Part shown: in pieces, positions 8,627 to 17,452 of the stretch
Layout of the letters: each line of letters begins with the position of its first letter
How positions within the stretch are numbered: position 1 is the first letter of the stretch
The notes under the pieces: generated by a model
Databases searched by the model: none
The model's input: only the letters and a program-made list of their open reading frames with translations
Told to the model about the DNA's origin: nothing
DNA from: Erysipelotrichaceae bacterium
Lineage (GTDB): Bacteria > Bacillota_I > Bacilli_A > Erysipelotrichales > Erysipelotrichaceae
Length of the DNA: 36,562 nt
Direction of reading: 5' to 3'
NCBI GenBank assembly: GCA_017511325.1
Contig: JAFWKS010000089.1
Span: 1-36,562 of the forward strand
Position numbers and translations under genes: made by a program

Positions 8627-10726
8627 ATGAGATTCATAAAGACAACCAAAGCAACTATATTGATGCTGATGATGTTGACCTTATCGGCCTGTGCAGGGAT
8701 GACAAACGAATCAGCAAACAGGAAATATGACGGCAGACTTAAGATCGAGGAAGGTATGGCGCTTCCGATGCTGACCTATTCTGCTCCATCTGTCGACAAC
8801 AAGGAAAGCGATATCCTGCGCTTCTGTGTCTATGTCGAGACCGATCATGACACCGACGCAGACGGCAAGGACGATCTGGAAAAGGTATTTATCCAGCTTC
8901 CGAAAAGCGCTGCACAGGGGAAATATAAAGCAGCTGCGATCTATGATCCGACGCCCTATACGACCGGTACTGTAAATAATATGGATGCTCTGCTGGAATC
9001 CGCTTTCGGTGAAGACACTTTTGACAAAACAAAACTCTACAGATCAGGTGCGAAAAGAGAGAGTCTTGGATCAAGCGATACTTTGACAGCTGCTTTAAAA
9101 GCCGATCAGTCGGAGTGGATCTATAAAGTTCCGGAAACAGATCAAGCGGGCTATTATTCAATGAATCTCTATGATTACTATCTGATCCGCGGTTTTGCGA
9201 TCGTTCTCAGTGGAGGGATCGGTACCTACGGTTCAGAAGGTTATATGCTGTGCGGGACTGACCTGGAAAGAGACGGCCACAAGGCAGTCATTGAATGGCT
9301 GACCGGAAACAGAAGAGCTTTCACTGATAAAGAAAACAGCATTGAGATCAAGGCCGAGTGGTGCAATGGCAACGTTGCGATGACTGGTGGTTCCTATGGC
9401 GGAACGCTGCCTTATGAAGTTGCGACTACAGGTGTTGAAGGTCTTAAGACGATCATCCCGGTTGCAGGGATAGCCAACTGGTATGAATATACCAACTCCC
9501 AGGGCGTGGCGACTACTGCATACCCGCATTATACAGAGACCCTCTCCGCCATGAATGGCGCATCGGCGTTCAAAGACGATGCCTGGCTGATACCGGACCT
9601 GGACTATATCGCCTGGTTAAGACAACAGAAGGCCGATGAAGAAAAAGCCAATGGCAATTATGATGAGACCTGGGCGGCTTTAGATTATTCAAGAGCTTAT
9701 GAAAAGATAAACTGCAGTGCGCTGATCGTTCACGGACTAAACGATTTCAACGTCACGACGACTCAGAGCTACCTGATGTATCAGGCTTTCAAGAAGGCTA
9801 AACAGAACGTCAAAGTCATCCTGCACCAGGACGGTCACAACCATCTCTTCGGCAAAATGATCAATGATACGCTTTTTGATGAAATGGTGAATAAATGGCT
9901 ATGTCACTATCTGTACGATGTCGACAATGGCATAGAGAAACTTCCAGAGATCAGCGTTCAAAGCAACGTCGATGCCCTGTTTTCGTATAGAGAAGCCTGG
10001 GAAGATCTAGAGCTGACTTCATACAGGCCTGAAGGACAAGCTGGTGAATACCTGATCCAATCCAGGAATCTGGATGATGCTGCCAAGGCGATCGCAGACG
10101 AAACTTTTGCAAGGGACGGATATTATCGTGATCTTGACAATGAAGAAGCAGCTGTCTATGAAATACCGTTGCAGGAAAACGCTGTTATATCGGGTATTCC
10201 AGAGATACATGTCCGTCTTTCAAGCGAGGATACAGACAAGGATAATCTGATGGTTACAGCTATTCTTATGGATGAAACGAAAGAGGGAAGCGCATTTGAG
10301 GCTTATATGGTAAATGAAGACTATGCCGAACGCATCCCGGTCAAAACGACTGGTACCTATGAATTCGGCGAAGGACACGAACCGGGAAAGATCAAGGAGT
10401 TTGTGAAGTCTTACACTTACTGCAAAGCCTTTGCCTATGGCTGGATGGATCTGCTGGATCCGGAAGCAGAAAAAAATCCGACTCTGGATACAAAATGGCA
10501 TACCGCCAGAAAAGGCGAATACAGCGATTATAAGATCGTGATGACGCCATGTGAATACAAGCTTGAAGAAGGTCACATTCTCAAACTGTATCTGTTTGCC
10601 CAGGACCCGGTTCGCAGCAGGAGAGATGATTCAAAAAGCGGAGGTGTTGATCTTGCCAAGAAAGATGAAGTCTACTCCTTCAAGATCGACAACGCTTCGG
10701 TTGAGGTCTTCTTGCCGCTTAGATAG
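8627..10726 (+). CDS. Lipoprotein peptidase of the S15 / CocE-NonD hydrolase family (Xaa-Pro dipeptidyl-peptidase-like)
   Basis: This 699-residue alpha/beta hydrolase is probably a surface-anchored peptidase or esterase that releases X-Pro dipeptides or cleaves small acyl substrates. Residues 1-22 form a lipoprotein signal with lipobox LSAC (Cys22). The nucleophile elbow GGSYGG puts Ser at residue 256. HGLND supplies a likely catalytic Asp at 373, and HQDGHNH a likely His at 404. After about residue 440 the sequence fits the beta-sandwich domain usual in PepX-like enzymes. An ATG with an AGGAGA ribosome site supports the start. It is the first gene to the right of the origin. PepX itself is cytoplasmic in lactic acid bacteria, so the lipoprotein form is a different branch; the exact substrate cannot be told from sequence. 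Confidence 0.85.
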   Translation: MRFIKTTKATILMLMMLTLSACAGMTNESANRKYDGRLKIEEGMALPMLTYSAPSVDNKESDILRFCVYVETDHDTDADGKDDLEKVFIQLPKSAAQGKYKAAAIYDPTPYTTGTVNNMDALLESAFGEDTFDKTKLYRSGAKRESLGSSDTLTAALKADQSEWIYKVPETDQAGYYSMNLYDYYLIRGFAIVLSGGIGTYGSEGYMLCGTDLERDGHKAVIEWLTGNRRAFTDKENSIEIKAEWCNGNVAMTGGSYGGTLPYEVATTGVEGLKTIIPVAGIANWYEYTNSQGVATTAYPHYTETLSAMNGASAFKDDAWLIPDLDYIAWLRQQKADEEKANGNYDETWAALDYSRAYEKINCSALIVHGLNDFNVTTTQSYLMYQAFKKAKQNVKVILHQDGHNHLFGKMINDTLFDEMVNKWLCHYLYDVDNGIEKLPEISVQSNVDALFSYREAWEDLELTSYRPEGQAGEYLIQSRNLDDAAKAIADETFARDGYYRDLDNEEAAVYEIPLQENAVISGIPEIHVRLSSEDTDKDNLMVTAILMDETKEGSAFEAYMVNEDYAERIPVKTTGTYEFGEGHEPGKIKEFVKSYTYCKAFAYGWMDLLDPEAEKNPTLDTKWHTARKGEYSDYKIVMTPCEYKLEEGHILKLYLFAQDPVRSRRDDSKSGGVDLAKKDEVYSFKIDNASVEVFLPLR

Positions 10727-10742
10727 GATCATAAAGACCGGA

Positions 10743-10771
10743 TTGAAGAAGAGCGTAAAGTATTAGATAAT
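10743..10771 (+). promoter_or_regulatory. Promoter for the NUDIX gene
   Basis: TTGAAG (10743-10748), a 17-base spacer and GATAAT (10766-10771) lie in the 51-base gap after the peptidase gene. The predicted start site falls at about 10778, which is the A of the ATG, so the transcript would be leaderless. No ribosome site is present. Confidence 0.6.
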
Positions 10772-10777
10772 TTTCCT

Positions 10778-11230
10778 ATGAGAAGGATTCAGAAATGCAT
10801 AATCACAAACATCTGTCTGATATATAAAGAAGACAGGATACTGGTGATAGATCGCAAGAAAAAAGACTGGCCGGGGCTGACTTTTCCCGGGGGTCATGTA
10901 GAAAAAGACGAAAACTTCCATGATTCGGTGATCAGAGAAGTTAAAGAGGAAACCGGACTCACGATAAGAAAACCTGTCCTTTGCGGAATAGAAGAATTCA
11001 AGACCAGGGATGAAGACAGGTACATCATGCTGTACTATAAGACCGACAGGTTTTCCGGAAAGATCAGATCTTCCAAAGAAGGAGAAGTGTTCTGGATAAA
11101 CAGAGCAGATCTTAACAAATACAAACTCTCCCTGGATCTCAAGAGGATCCTTAAGGTTATGGAGTCTGAAGATCTGAGCGAAATAATCTACTATGAAAAA
11201 GACGGCAAGTGGCTGTCAAAAATCGTCTGA
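10778..11230 (+). CDS. NUDIX hydrolase (MutT-like)
   Basis: The 150-residue protein belongs to the enzymes that hydrolyse nucleoside diphosphates linked to another group, typically to clean the nucleotide pool. The full Nudix box is visible as GGHVEKDENFHDSVIREVKEETGL without its final residues, with the REVKEETG metal-binding helix intact, near residues 37-60. The upstream WPGLTFPGG and the downstream EEFKTRDEDRYIMLYYKT match MutT-family 8-oxo-dGTP diphosphatases, but the substrate is not certain. There is no Shine-Dalgarno sequence before the ATG, and the promoter predicts a leaderless message. Confidence 0.9.
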   Translation: MRRIQKCIITNICLIYKEDRILVIDRKKKDWPGLTFPGGHVEKDENFHDSVIREVKEETGLTIRKPVLCGIEEFKTRDEDRYIMLYYKTDRFSGKIRSSKEGEVFWINRADLNKYKLSLDLKRILKVMESEDLSEIIYYEKDGKWLSKIV

Positions 11231-11248
11231 AGCAAACATAAACCACAG

Positions 11249-11254
11249 TATAAT
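11249..11254 (+). promoter_or_regulatory. -10 element of the C1 peptidase promoter
   Basis: A perfect TATAAT lies 22 bases before the ATG of the papain-like peptidase, and an AAGGGG ribosome site follows it. The -35 region overlaps the end of the NUDIX gene and matches consensus poorly. Confidence 0.5.
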
Positions 11255-11276
11255 TAAAACAACAAAGGGGACCGTT

Positions 11277-13319
11277 ATGAAAAAACAGAATAAAATCATA
11301 TCTCTGCTGATGTCTGCTCTGATAGTCTTTTCTTTATTCTCTCCTGCAACTATAGCGGCGGAAGAAAACGACACAGATCCCACAGAAGAAAATCCGATAA
11401 GTGAAACGCTTCCTTTTGAAAACGAGAAGGAAGACGAAACAGAAAATTCGGAAAAGCAAAGCGAAGAAAGCACTGAAGAAGGATCTTCAGAAGAGACGGA
11501 AGAGCCTTCTTTCAGCCTTGGCTATATACCGGATGATTTCATCAACAAGGAATATCTGCTGGTTGAAAGACAACCGCAGCTTCGCACAAGGGGTGCCGGC
11601 AGCGAAGAAGTACTGCCTTCTTCCTATACGGTCCACCTGAGCCCGATCAAAGATCAGGGGAACTATGGCACATGCTGGAGCTTTGCGTCAATGGCTTCAG
11701 CAGAAAGCACCTATTATGAAAAAACACAGACAGAACTGGATCTTTCGGAACTTCAACTAGCCTTTTTTGCCTATCATAATCTGGATGTTGAAGATAAACT
11801 GGATCTTATAACGAAAGATGGCTTCTGCAACTGGGACGAAGATATTGGAAGCAGTCTGTTTCAAACAGGCGGAAATTTCTTTATTTCCAACATTATGCTG
11901 GCACAGGGCATTGGCGCTGTAAGTGAAAACAAAATGCCATACAGCATTCTTGATCAGAAAAAGTATTCGCTGGAACGTTTTGAAGAGCTTCTTGAAAACA
12001 CATATGGAAGCAATTATAACGACAAGTGCTTCAAGGAAAGCGAATACTATCTGACGGGTTCAGACATGATGCTGGGCAGCGACATCAGATCTATAAAAGA
12101 AGCGCTGTACAACAACGGTGCTGTGGCTGCAAGTTATTTCGCCATAGGCACGCTTGATTCCAATATTTACTATAATCACAAGACGCACGCCTATTACTGC
12201 TACAACGAAAAAGAATACGCAAACCACGCCGTCACGATCGTCGGCTGGGACGATAATTTCTCAAGAGAATATTTTGTTGATGGAAGCGATGATCCGGATC
12301 CAACAAAACCGCTGCCGCAAAACGACGGCGCCTGGCTGATAAAAAACAGTTGGGGAGAAGTATATGGAGATAAGGGATACTTCTGGCTGTCATATGAAGA
12401 TAAGGTGCTGGCAAGCCAGGAATGTGTCCAGTTTTTTGTTGAACCATCAGAAGATCTTCGCATATATCAGTATGATGGGACCTGCCCCGACTCATACCTG
12501 TTTGACAATGGCGACAGAAAAAAAGTCGAATACGGCAACATTTATATAGCGAAAGAAGATGAAGAGATAAAAAAAGTCGGCTACTACACGACCGCAGCGA
12601 ACACCAGGACGACGATCAAAGTCTACAGAAAGGTCAAAGATCTTCCTGATGACGGGCAACTGCTTGCAACACACACAAACGAAGATACCTATGCCGGCTA
12701 TCATACCGCTGAACTTGGGGAAGATATCTGTATCGGAAAAGACGAGAAGTTCTCGATCGTCATTTCTCAGAAAAACATTTACGACAAGGATATCGAGTGT
12801 TATGCGGTCACCGACTCTGAAGACGTCTGGTTTGAAATGATAGATGAAGCGGCTCCGGGACAAAGCTTTTTATGGGAAAGCGGAGGATGGGAAGACCTGT
12901 ATATCAACGATAAAGAACACCATACAGCTCCTGTCAAAGCCTATGCTTCTATAACCAAAGCGGAAGACAACGGCTATGAACCTCAGGAAACATCAATCCC
13001 TGAATTTGATCCGGAGAACCCCGGACAGCTCATATTTACATTCAAACGGAAGGTGCTGGACGATCTGACTTTTGAGCGTTTTGAAGATGCTTTTGTTGAC
13101 GGAAGAAAACTGGTCAGAGACAAAGGAGACGGAAACGGAGAATATGAAGCTTCTTCAGGAAGCTTGATAATCAACTTATATGAAAACTGTCTGAAGAATC
13201 TTAAACCGGGCGAACATACGCTCAGGGTCAGTTTTACAGATGGAGAAGATGCTTCAGTCAATTTCAGGGTGCTGAAAGAAAAAGAGAGATATATACCGCC
13301 GGTAACCGGCATAGAATAA
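11277..13319 (+). CDS. Secreted papain-like (C1A) cysteine peptidase with lectin-like domain
   Basis: This 680-residue protein is exported and probably degrades host or dietary protein, or remodels the cell surface. Residues 1-28 form a signal peptide (MKKQNKIISLLMSALIVFSL, cleavage likely after TIAA). A very acidic Glu/Ser/Thr-rich linker follows to about residue 78. The catalytic domain has the oxyanion Gln127 and nucleophile Cys133 (KDQGNYGTCWSFA), His317 (ANHAVTIVGWD) and Asn357 (IKNSWGE). Residues from about 390 to 560 resemble the lectin-like domain that often follows bacterial C1 domains. The tail ends PPVTGIE, like a sorting motif with no membrane helix. The start is set by the AAGGGG ribosome site at about 11264-11269; an in-frame upstream ATG at 11193 lies inside the NUDIX gene. 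Confidence 0.92.
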   Translation: MKKQNKIISLLMSALIVFSLFSPATIAAEENDTDPTEENPISETLPFENEKEDETENSEKQSEESTEEGSSEETEEPSFSLGYIPDDFINKEYLLVERQPQLRTRGAGSEEVLPSSYTVHLSPIKDQGNYGTCWSFASMASAESTYYEKTQTELDLSELQLAFFAYHNLDVEDKLDLITKDGFCNWDEDIGSSLFQTGGNFFISNIMLAQGIGAVSENKMPYSILDQKKYSLERFEELLENTYGSNYNDKCFKESEYYLTGSDMMLGSDIRSIKEALYNNGAVAASYFAIGTLDSNIYYNHKTHAYYCYNEKEYANHAVTIVGWDDNFSREYFVDGSDDPDPTKPLPQNDGAWLIKNSWGEVYGDKGYFWLSYEDKVLASQECVQFFVEPSEDLRIYQYDGTCPDSYLFDNGDRKKVEYGNIYIAKEDEEIKKVGYYTTAANTRTTIKVYRKVKDLPDDGQLLATHTNEDTYAGYHTAELGEDICIGKDEKFSIVISQKNIYDKDIECYAVTDSEDVWFEMIDEAAPGQSFLWESGGWEDLYINDKEHHTAPVKAYASITKAEDNGYEPQETSIPEFDPENPGQLIFTFKRKVLDDLTFERFEDAFVDGRKLVRDKGDGNGEYEASSGSLIINLYENCLKNLKPGEHTLRVSFTDGEDASVNFRVLKEKERYIPPVTGIE

Positions 13320-13329
13320 AGTCATAACA

Positions 13330-13358
13330 AAAGCTCGACATCACGTCGGGCTTTGTTT
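13330..13358. terminator. Bidirectional intrinsic terminator
   Basis: A 10-bp stem (13330-13339 with 13345-13354, one T-G pair) with a 5-base loop is followed by a T-rich run. It lies between convergent genes and would stop the peptidase transcript and, in reverse, the transcript of the small zinc-ribbon gene. Confidence 0.8.
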
Positions 13359-13386
13359 TGAAAAACAGTCAAAAGTAAAAACGTTT

Positions 13387-13635
13387 TTAGTCTTCCTGGA
13401 CCCTGAAGGTCTCGCCTTTTTCATTGAAGCCAAACGGCTTCTTGCAGCGCAAGCAGTAGACGATGCTCATGCCGCTTTGGGATGAATACATCTGCATGCC
13501 CTGCTGAAGCTGGTCATCCATCTTACAGAACGGACACACGATGTCAAAGGCCCACTTGTCACCCAATTCAAGGATTTTGCCGCCACTTACATCATCAAGT
13601 GAATCATCAGAAAGCCGAATCTTCTTCTTATCCAT
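13387..13635 (-). CDS. Small zinc-ribbon protein with double-glycine leader-like N-terminus
   Basis: I do not recognise a named family for this 82-residue protein. Residues 6-19 (IRLSDDSLDDVSGG) look like the double-glycine leader of class II bacteriocins and other peptides cleaved by C39-peptidase ABC exporters. The remaining 63 residues contain CPFC (Cys34, Cys37) and CLRC (Cys61, Cys64), a zinc-ribbon pattern rather than a typical bacteriocin core. The start is supported by an AAGGGG site about 10 bases upstream. No exporter, maturation enzyme or immunity gene lies nearby, so it may be a stray precursor, a substrate processed in trans, or a cytoplasmic protein that resembles a leader by chance. 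Confidence 0.75.
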   Translation of the reverse strand: MDKKKIRLSDDSLDDVSGGKILELGDKWAFDIVCPFCKMDDQLQQGMQMYSSQSGMSIVYCLRCKKPFGFNEKGETFRVQED

Positions 13636-13706
13636 TTTTTGTTTCCCCTTTTCTTGTTTAATTATTATTCCCTTTATATATACGTAATTATTCTATCATC
13701 CGGCAG

Positions 13707-16016
13707 TCAGTCTTTGTGTTTTTCTGTTATCTCATACATATCAGAACCGTAGTCGAGCGGGATCCTGATGTTGTCGTTGTATCCGGTCCCTAAAAACAGA
13801 TTGTTGAGCTTGATGCCGTATTCCAGGGCCTTGCCGGAGGCGCTGTATTCCTGGATCGAAGCCTCCATGCCCTTAAACTGGGTTATGGCGCCGACGACTA
13901 CATTGTCTGAATTCACCTTGATCGGAGAAACAAAGTTTATCAGGTTGCCGAACATCTTCAGGTTGTGAAGATACGGCTTTGAATCGACCTGATATACCTT
14001 GTCTTTATCAAGACCGTAAACATACAGCATATCAAACATCGGTACCGCATGGACCAGACGGCGGTATTTGGTGCTGATGGCCTCGCTTTCCGACAACATC
14101 TCAAAGACTTCATAATCGGCTTCTTCGTCACACCTGAAGAACTTTCCAAACTGGAAGGTGCGGCGGTGTTTCTTGTAGTATGCGATCTGTTTGGCTATTT
14201 CGACCTTCTCCAAAGGGCTCAAAAGCGAAAGATCCAGTTCGTAGCCAAGGCAGCCGTAGGCGGCAACATTGAATCTTGTTTCCAACGGTACGCTTCTAAG
14301 TGTCTGCATATGCGGCGAAGCTGAAACATGAGCGCCCATGGTCGAGATCGGATAGAGATAGGAAAGACCTTTCTGAATGTCGATCCTTTCGATCGCATCA
14401 GTATCATCGGATGCCCAGATCTGCGGAGAATAGCACATCATTCCCAGATCGAATCTGTTTCCTCCTGATGAACAGCTTTCCAGCAGGACATGTCCTCTCG
14501 GCGTAAAGATACGATCAAGGACCTCATAAAGACCTTTGATATATTCGTGGTTGAAGACGCCGCTCACGCCGTTCATCTGGCGGTTCATATCCCATTTGAT
14601 GTAGTCGACATTGTTGTCATCGATGAGCTTTGAAACGTTTTCGACGATGTAGTCTCTGACTTCCTTTTTGCTCAGGTCCATCAGAAGCTCGTGACGGCCG
14701 TAGATCCTTTGATGATTGCTTTCTTTTATCACGTATTCCGGATGATCTTCGTACAAAGCCGAATCTTCGTTTATGGCTTCCGGTTCAACCCAGATGCCGA
14801 ACATCATCCCCAGTTTATGTATCTCATCACTCAGCGAACAGATGCCGCCCGGGATCTTCTTGAGGTTGCAGTCATAATCGCCAAGGCCTCTGGTGTCGTT
14901 ATTTCTGCGTCCGAACCAGCCATCATCCAGTACAAAAAGTTCGATCCCGAGCTTGACGGCGTTTTTCGCCAGTTTTTTGATCAGATCGTCTTTCTTGAAA
15001 TCAAAACCGAAGCCTTCCCAGGAGTTTATAAGTACCGGTCTCTCCTTCTTCTTCCAGTCTGAGCGTACGATGTGTTCGTTGATGAAATCGTGGAAATTCT
15101 GTGAAAGACCATTAAGGCCGTTGTCCGAATAGGTCATGATCGCTTCCGGAGCAGAAAAAGATGTATGAGCCTTCAATTCATAAGCAAATCTTTCCGGAGA
15201 GATGCCGCTTTGGATCCTGACAATGCCGTATTCATCTCTGGAGATGCTTGAATAGTGATTGCCTGAATAGACCAGGTTGAAACCCCAGGCCTTGCCGCAG
15301 TTTTCGGTAGTCTTTCTTTTTCTGATTATGAAACCCGGATTGTTTTTATGACCGGAGAAGCCGACACGCGAACCAAGTGTATAGGTACCGAAATTGATAT
15401 CGCGGCAATTGACGTGTGCTTCCTTGTCCCAGGCACCAAAAAAATCCATCAAAGTCAGATCATGTTCACACAGATCCAGCGAATAGGACATCAGCTTATG
15501 CAGGATAAACTGCTTATCAGAATCGTTTATCAGCACACAGCGTCTGCTTATGACGTTTTCTTCTGGATAGATCGCATAATACAGATCAAGGCCAAGACCT
15601 GTATCCTTATCGATCAGATGTACCAGCAAAGTCTTTGCAGCCCCATAGCTTGAAGGAAGCCCCTCGATCTTCGTGTCACCATCGATGATCTCATAGGAAG
15701 CATATCTAAAATCAGTGCTGTAGGAAGAATTGCTTTCGATCTCGATGGCCGCCTCTTTGAAGTCGCCGCGTCCATAGGATCCATATTCAAAAGGAAGTGC
15801 ATCCATGGTGTAGATGTCATCGTGTCGGTCATCATACATCAGGGTCGTTCCATAAAGGATATGCCTTTTTAAACGCAGCGCTTCAAGATCCTTTATATCG
15901 ACTTTTGATCCGAAGTGAACGTGTTCAAGATGTTTATATTTATCTATGACAAAAACATAGGAGATATCTTTTGTGTTCAGGATAAAACAATTATTGTTGA
16001 CAGTGATGGCGTCCAT
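13707..16016 (-). CDS. Alpha-galactosidase, glycoside hydrolase family 36
   Basis: The enzyme removes terminal alpha-1,6-galactose from raffinose-family sugars, melibiose and galactomannans. The 769-residue length and the three-part layout (N-terminal beta-sandwich, TIM barrel, C-terminal sheet) fit GH36. The nucleophile motif is IKWDMNR with Asp476; ASDDTD places the acid/base at Asp537. DDGWFGRRNNDTRGLGDY and LLESCSSGGNRFDLGMM are family hallmarks of the substrate pocket. No signal peptide is seen, so it is cytoplasmic and acts on imported oligosaccharides. No sugar transporter is adjacent. It lies head-on to replication, unlike most genes to the right of the origin. An AAGAGG ribosome site precedes the start at 16016. 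Confidence 0.95.
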   Translation of the reverse strand: MDAITVNNNCFILNTKDISYVFVIDKYKHLEHVHFGSKVDIKDLEALRLKRHILYGTTLMYDDRHDDIYTMDALPFEYGSYGRGDFKEAAIEIESNSSYSTDFRYASYEIIDGDTKIEGLPSSYGAAKTLLVHLIDKDTGLGLDLYYAIYPEENVISRRCVLINDSDKQFILHKLMSYSLDLCEHDLTLMDFFGAWDKEAHVNCRDINFGTYTLGSRVGFSGHKNNPGFIIRKRKTTENCGKAWGFNLVYSGNHYSSISRDEYGIVRIQSGISPERFAYELKAHTSFSAPEAIMTYSDNGLNGLSQNFHDFINEHIVRSDWKKKERPVLINSWEGFGFDFKKDDLIKKLAKNAVKLGIELFVLDDGWFGRRNNDTRGLGDYDCNLKKIPGGICSLSDEIHKLGMMFGIWVEPEAINEDSALYEDHPEYVIKESNHQRIYGRHELLMDLSKKEVRDYIVENVSKLIDDNNVDYIKWDMNRQMNGVSGVFNHEYIKGLYEVLDRIFTPRGHVLLESCSSGGNRFDLGMMCYSPQIWASDDTDAIERIDIQKGLSYLYPISTMGAHVSASPHMQTLRSVPLETRFNVAAYGCLGYELDLSLLSPLEKVEIAKQIAYYKKHRRTFQFGKFFRCDEEADYEVFEMLSESEAISTKYRRLVHAVPMFDMLYVYGLDKDKVYQVDSKPYLHNLKMFGNLINFVSPIKVNSDNVVVGAITQFKGMEASIQEYSASGKALEYGIKLNNLFLGTGYNDNIRIPLDYGSDMYEITEKHKD

Positions 16017-16040
16017 AAATAAACCTCTTCTCTAACTATA

Positions 16041-16046
16041 ATTATA
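16041..16046 (-). promoter_or_regulatory. -10 element for the alpha-galactosidase
   Basis: A minus-strand TATAAT lies 24 bases upstream of the ATG, giving a predicted leader of about 18 bases that includes the AAGAGG ribosome site. The -35 region is weak, which is compatible with activator control. Confidence 0.5.
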
Positions 16047-16086
16047 AAGCCAAACCATATCGCTGAAGATCAGCTAAAGCCAACAC

Positions 16087-16115
16087 CTTACAAAAAGCCT
16101 GTCTTGAAGTAAAAT
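16087..16115 (+). promoter_or_regulatory. Promoter for the 16139-19404 operon
   Basis: CTTACA (16087-16092), a 17-base spacer and TAAAAT (16110-16115) precede the AGGAGA ribosome site of the first gene. The promoter diverges from the alpha-galactosidase promoter in a 122-base gap. Confidence 0.5.
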
Positions 16116-16138
16116 ATTAGAGTAAACAGGAGAAAGAT

Positions 16139-16798
16139 ATGTATACAACAAAAAACCTATTTGATCTGGAAAACACTATCGCAAAGAAATATCTTGAGAA
16201 ATATGAATATCCATGGGAAGCTCTCCCTGAGATCAAGAATTTCATCTACGAACTGATCAAAGAACTGGATAAAAACGAATTCAAGGAGATAAAGGAAAAC
16301 GTCTGGGTGCACAACAGCGTGAACATCGCACCAAGCGCCTTTATCGAAGGTCCGGCCATCATCTGCAAGAACAGCGAGATCAGACACTGCGCTTATATCA
16401 GAGGCAACGCCATCATCGGCGAAGGATGCGTCATCGGCAATTCCTGCGAAGTCAAGAACGCGATCATCTTCAACAAGTCCCAGGTGCCGCACTTCAACTA
16501 TGTCGGAGACTCAATCCTGGGCTATCACGCCCACATGGGTGCCGGTTCGATCGTTTCCAATCTGAAGTCCGATGGCAAGAACATCACTGTCAAAGACGGA
16601 GAAGAAAAGATGGAAACAGGCTTAAGGAAATTCGGGGCGATCGTCGGGGATAATGTCGAGATCGGCTGCAACTCCGTGTTGAATCCGGGAACCGTCGTAG
16701 GCAAAAACTCCAATGTCTATCCGTTGGCGAGAGTCAGAGGACTTGTCCCTTCAAATTCAATTTATAAAGACGAAGACAACGTGGTGAAGAAGGTCTAG
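16139..16798 (+). CDS. Left-handed beta-helix transferase (GlmU C-terminal-like)
   Basis: The 219-residue protein has a short helical N-terminal part (1-60) and then a run of hexapeptide repeats from about residue 65 to 205 (for example IAPSAFIEGPAIICKNSEIR and CVIGNSCEVKNAIIF). It matches the acetyltransferase half of GlmU-type proteins but lacks the nucleotidyltransferase half. Such stand-alone proteins are often labelled UDP-N-acetylglucosamine pyrophosphorylase, which overstates what can be seen. SILGYHAHMGAGSIVSNLKS resembles the acetyl-CoA and trimer-interface region. It starts the operon after an AGGAGA site, and its stop codon directly abuts the ATG of the HAD gene. An acyl- or acetyltransferase acting on an activated sugar is the likeliest role. 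Confidence 0.8.
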   Translation: MYTTKNLFDLENTIAKKYLEKYEYPWEALPEIKNFIYELIKELDKNEFKEIKENVWVHNSVNIAPSAFIEGPAIICKNSEIRHCAYIRGNAIIGEGCVIGNSCEVKNAIIFNKSQVPHFNYVGDSILGYHAHMGAGSIVSNLKSDGKNITVKDGEEKMETGLRKFGAIVGDNVEIGCNSVLNPGTVVGKNSNVYPLARVRGLVPSNSIYKDEDNVVKKV

Positions 16799-17452
16799 AT
16801 GATCAAGGGTGTTATATTTGATCTTGATGGAACGACCATCTATACGATCGAAGATCTGGCCGACAGCGTAAACATGGCTTTAGAGGAATTCGGCTTTTCA
16901 AAAAAGACGTATGCTGAAGTGACAGCGGTGATCGGAAGAGGTTCCAGAAAACTTATCGAAGATGTCACGCCAAAAGGCACATCGGAAGATATTCAAAAGG
17001 CTGTACTGGCCCGCTATATCGAAATATATAAAGAGAACCTTGATATAAAATCGCACGCCTATGAAGGCATGTACGAACTGGTCAAGGGACTTGAAGAAAA
17101 AGGCATCAAGCTGGCCGTCAATTCCAACAAACCTGATGACATGACCAAGAGACTGATATACAAGTGTTATCCCGGCATCAGCTTTGTGGCGGTCTATGGC
17201 TCAAGAGAAGGCGTTTTAAACAAACCTGACCCTTCGACCGCCAACGAGATAGCTGCGATGATGGGTTTAGATAACAGCGAGATCATGTATGTGGGTGATT
17301 CAGACGTCGATATCAAGACCGCCAAGAATGCGCACATGGTATCCTGCGGATGTCTGTGGGGCTACAGGGATCTCAAGAACCTCGAAGATGCGCAGGCTGA
17401 TCATATCGTTTCAAGACCGGAAGAGATCGCGAGGTGCATAGATGGTAAATGA
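16799..17452 (+). CDS. HAD-family phosphatase, phosphoglycolate phosphatase-like
   Basis: This 217-residue haloacid dehalogenase-fold phosphatase has motif I FDLDGTTIYT (the Asp pair that carries the phosphoryl group), motif II Ser in LAVNSNKPDDM, motif III Lys in NKPDPS, and motif IV YVGDSDVDIKTAKNA. The helical cap after motif I (subtype I) and the overall pattern fit Gph- and beta-phosphoglucomutase-like phosphatases. The substrate is unknown. The gene begins immediately after the stop of the transferase gene and overlaps the next gene by 11 bases, so the products are probably made together. Confidence 0.9.
   Translation: MIKGVIFDLDGTTIYTIEDLADSVNMALEEFGFSKKTYAEVTAVIGRGSRKLIEDVTPKGTSEDIQKAVLARYIEIYKENLDIKSHAYEGMYELVKGLEEKGIKLAVNSNKPDDMTKRLIYKCYPGISFVAVYGSREGVLNKPDPSTANEIAAMMGLDNSEIMYVGDSDVDIKTAKNAHMVSCGCLWGYRDLKNLEDAQADHIVSRPEEIARCIDGK

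Noticed and set aside
14691..15062. 123-codon plus-strand frame
   Set aside because: It is antisense to the GH36 barrel and has no recognisable domain.
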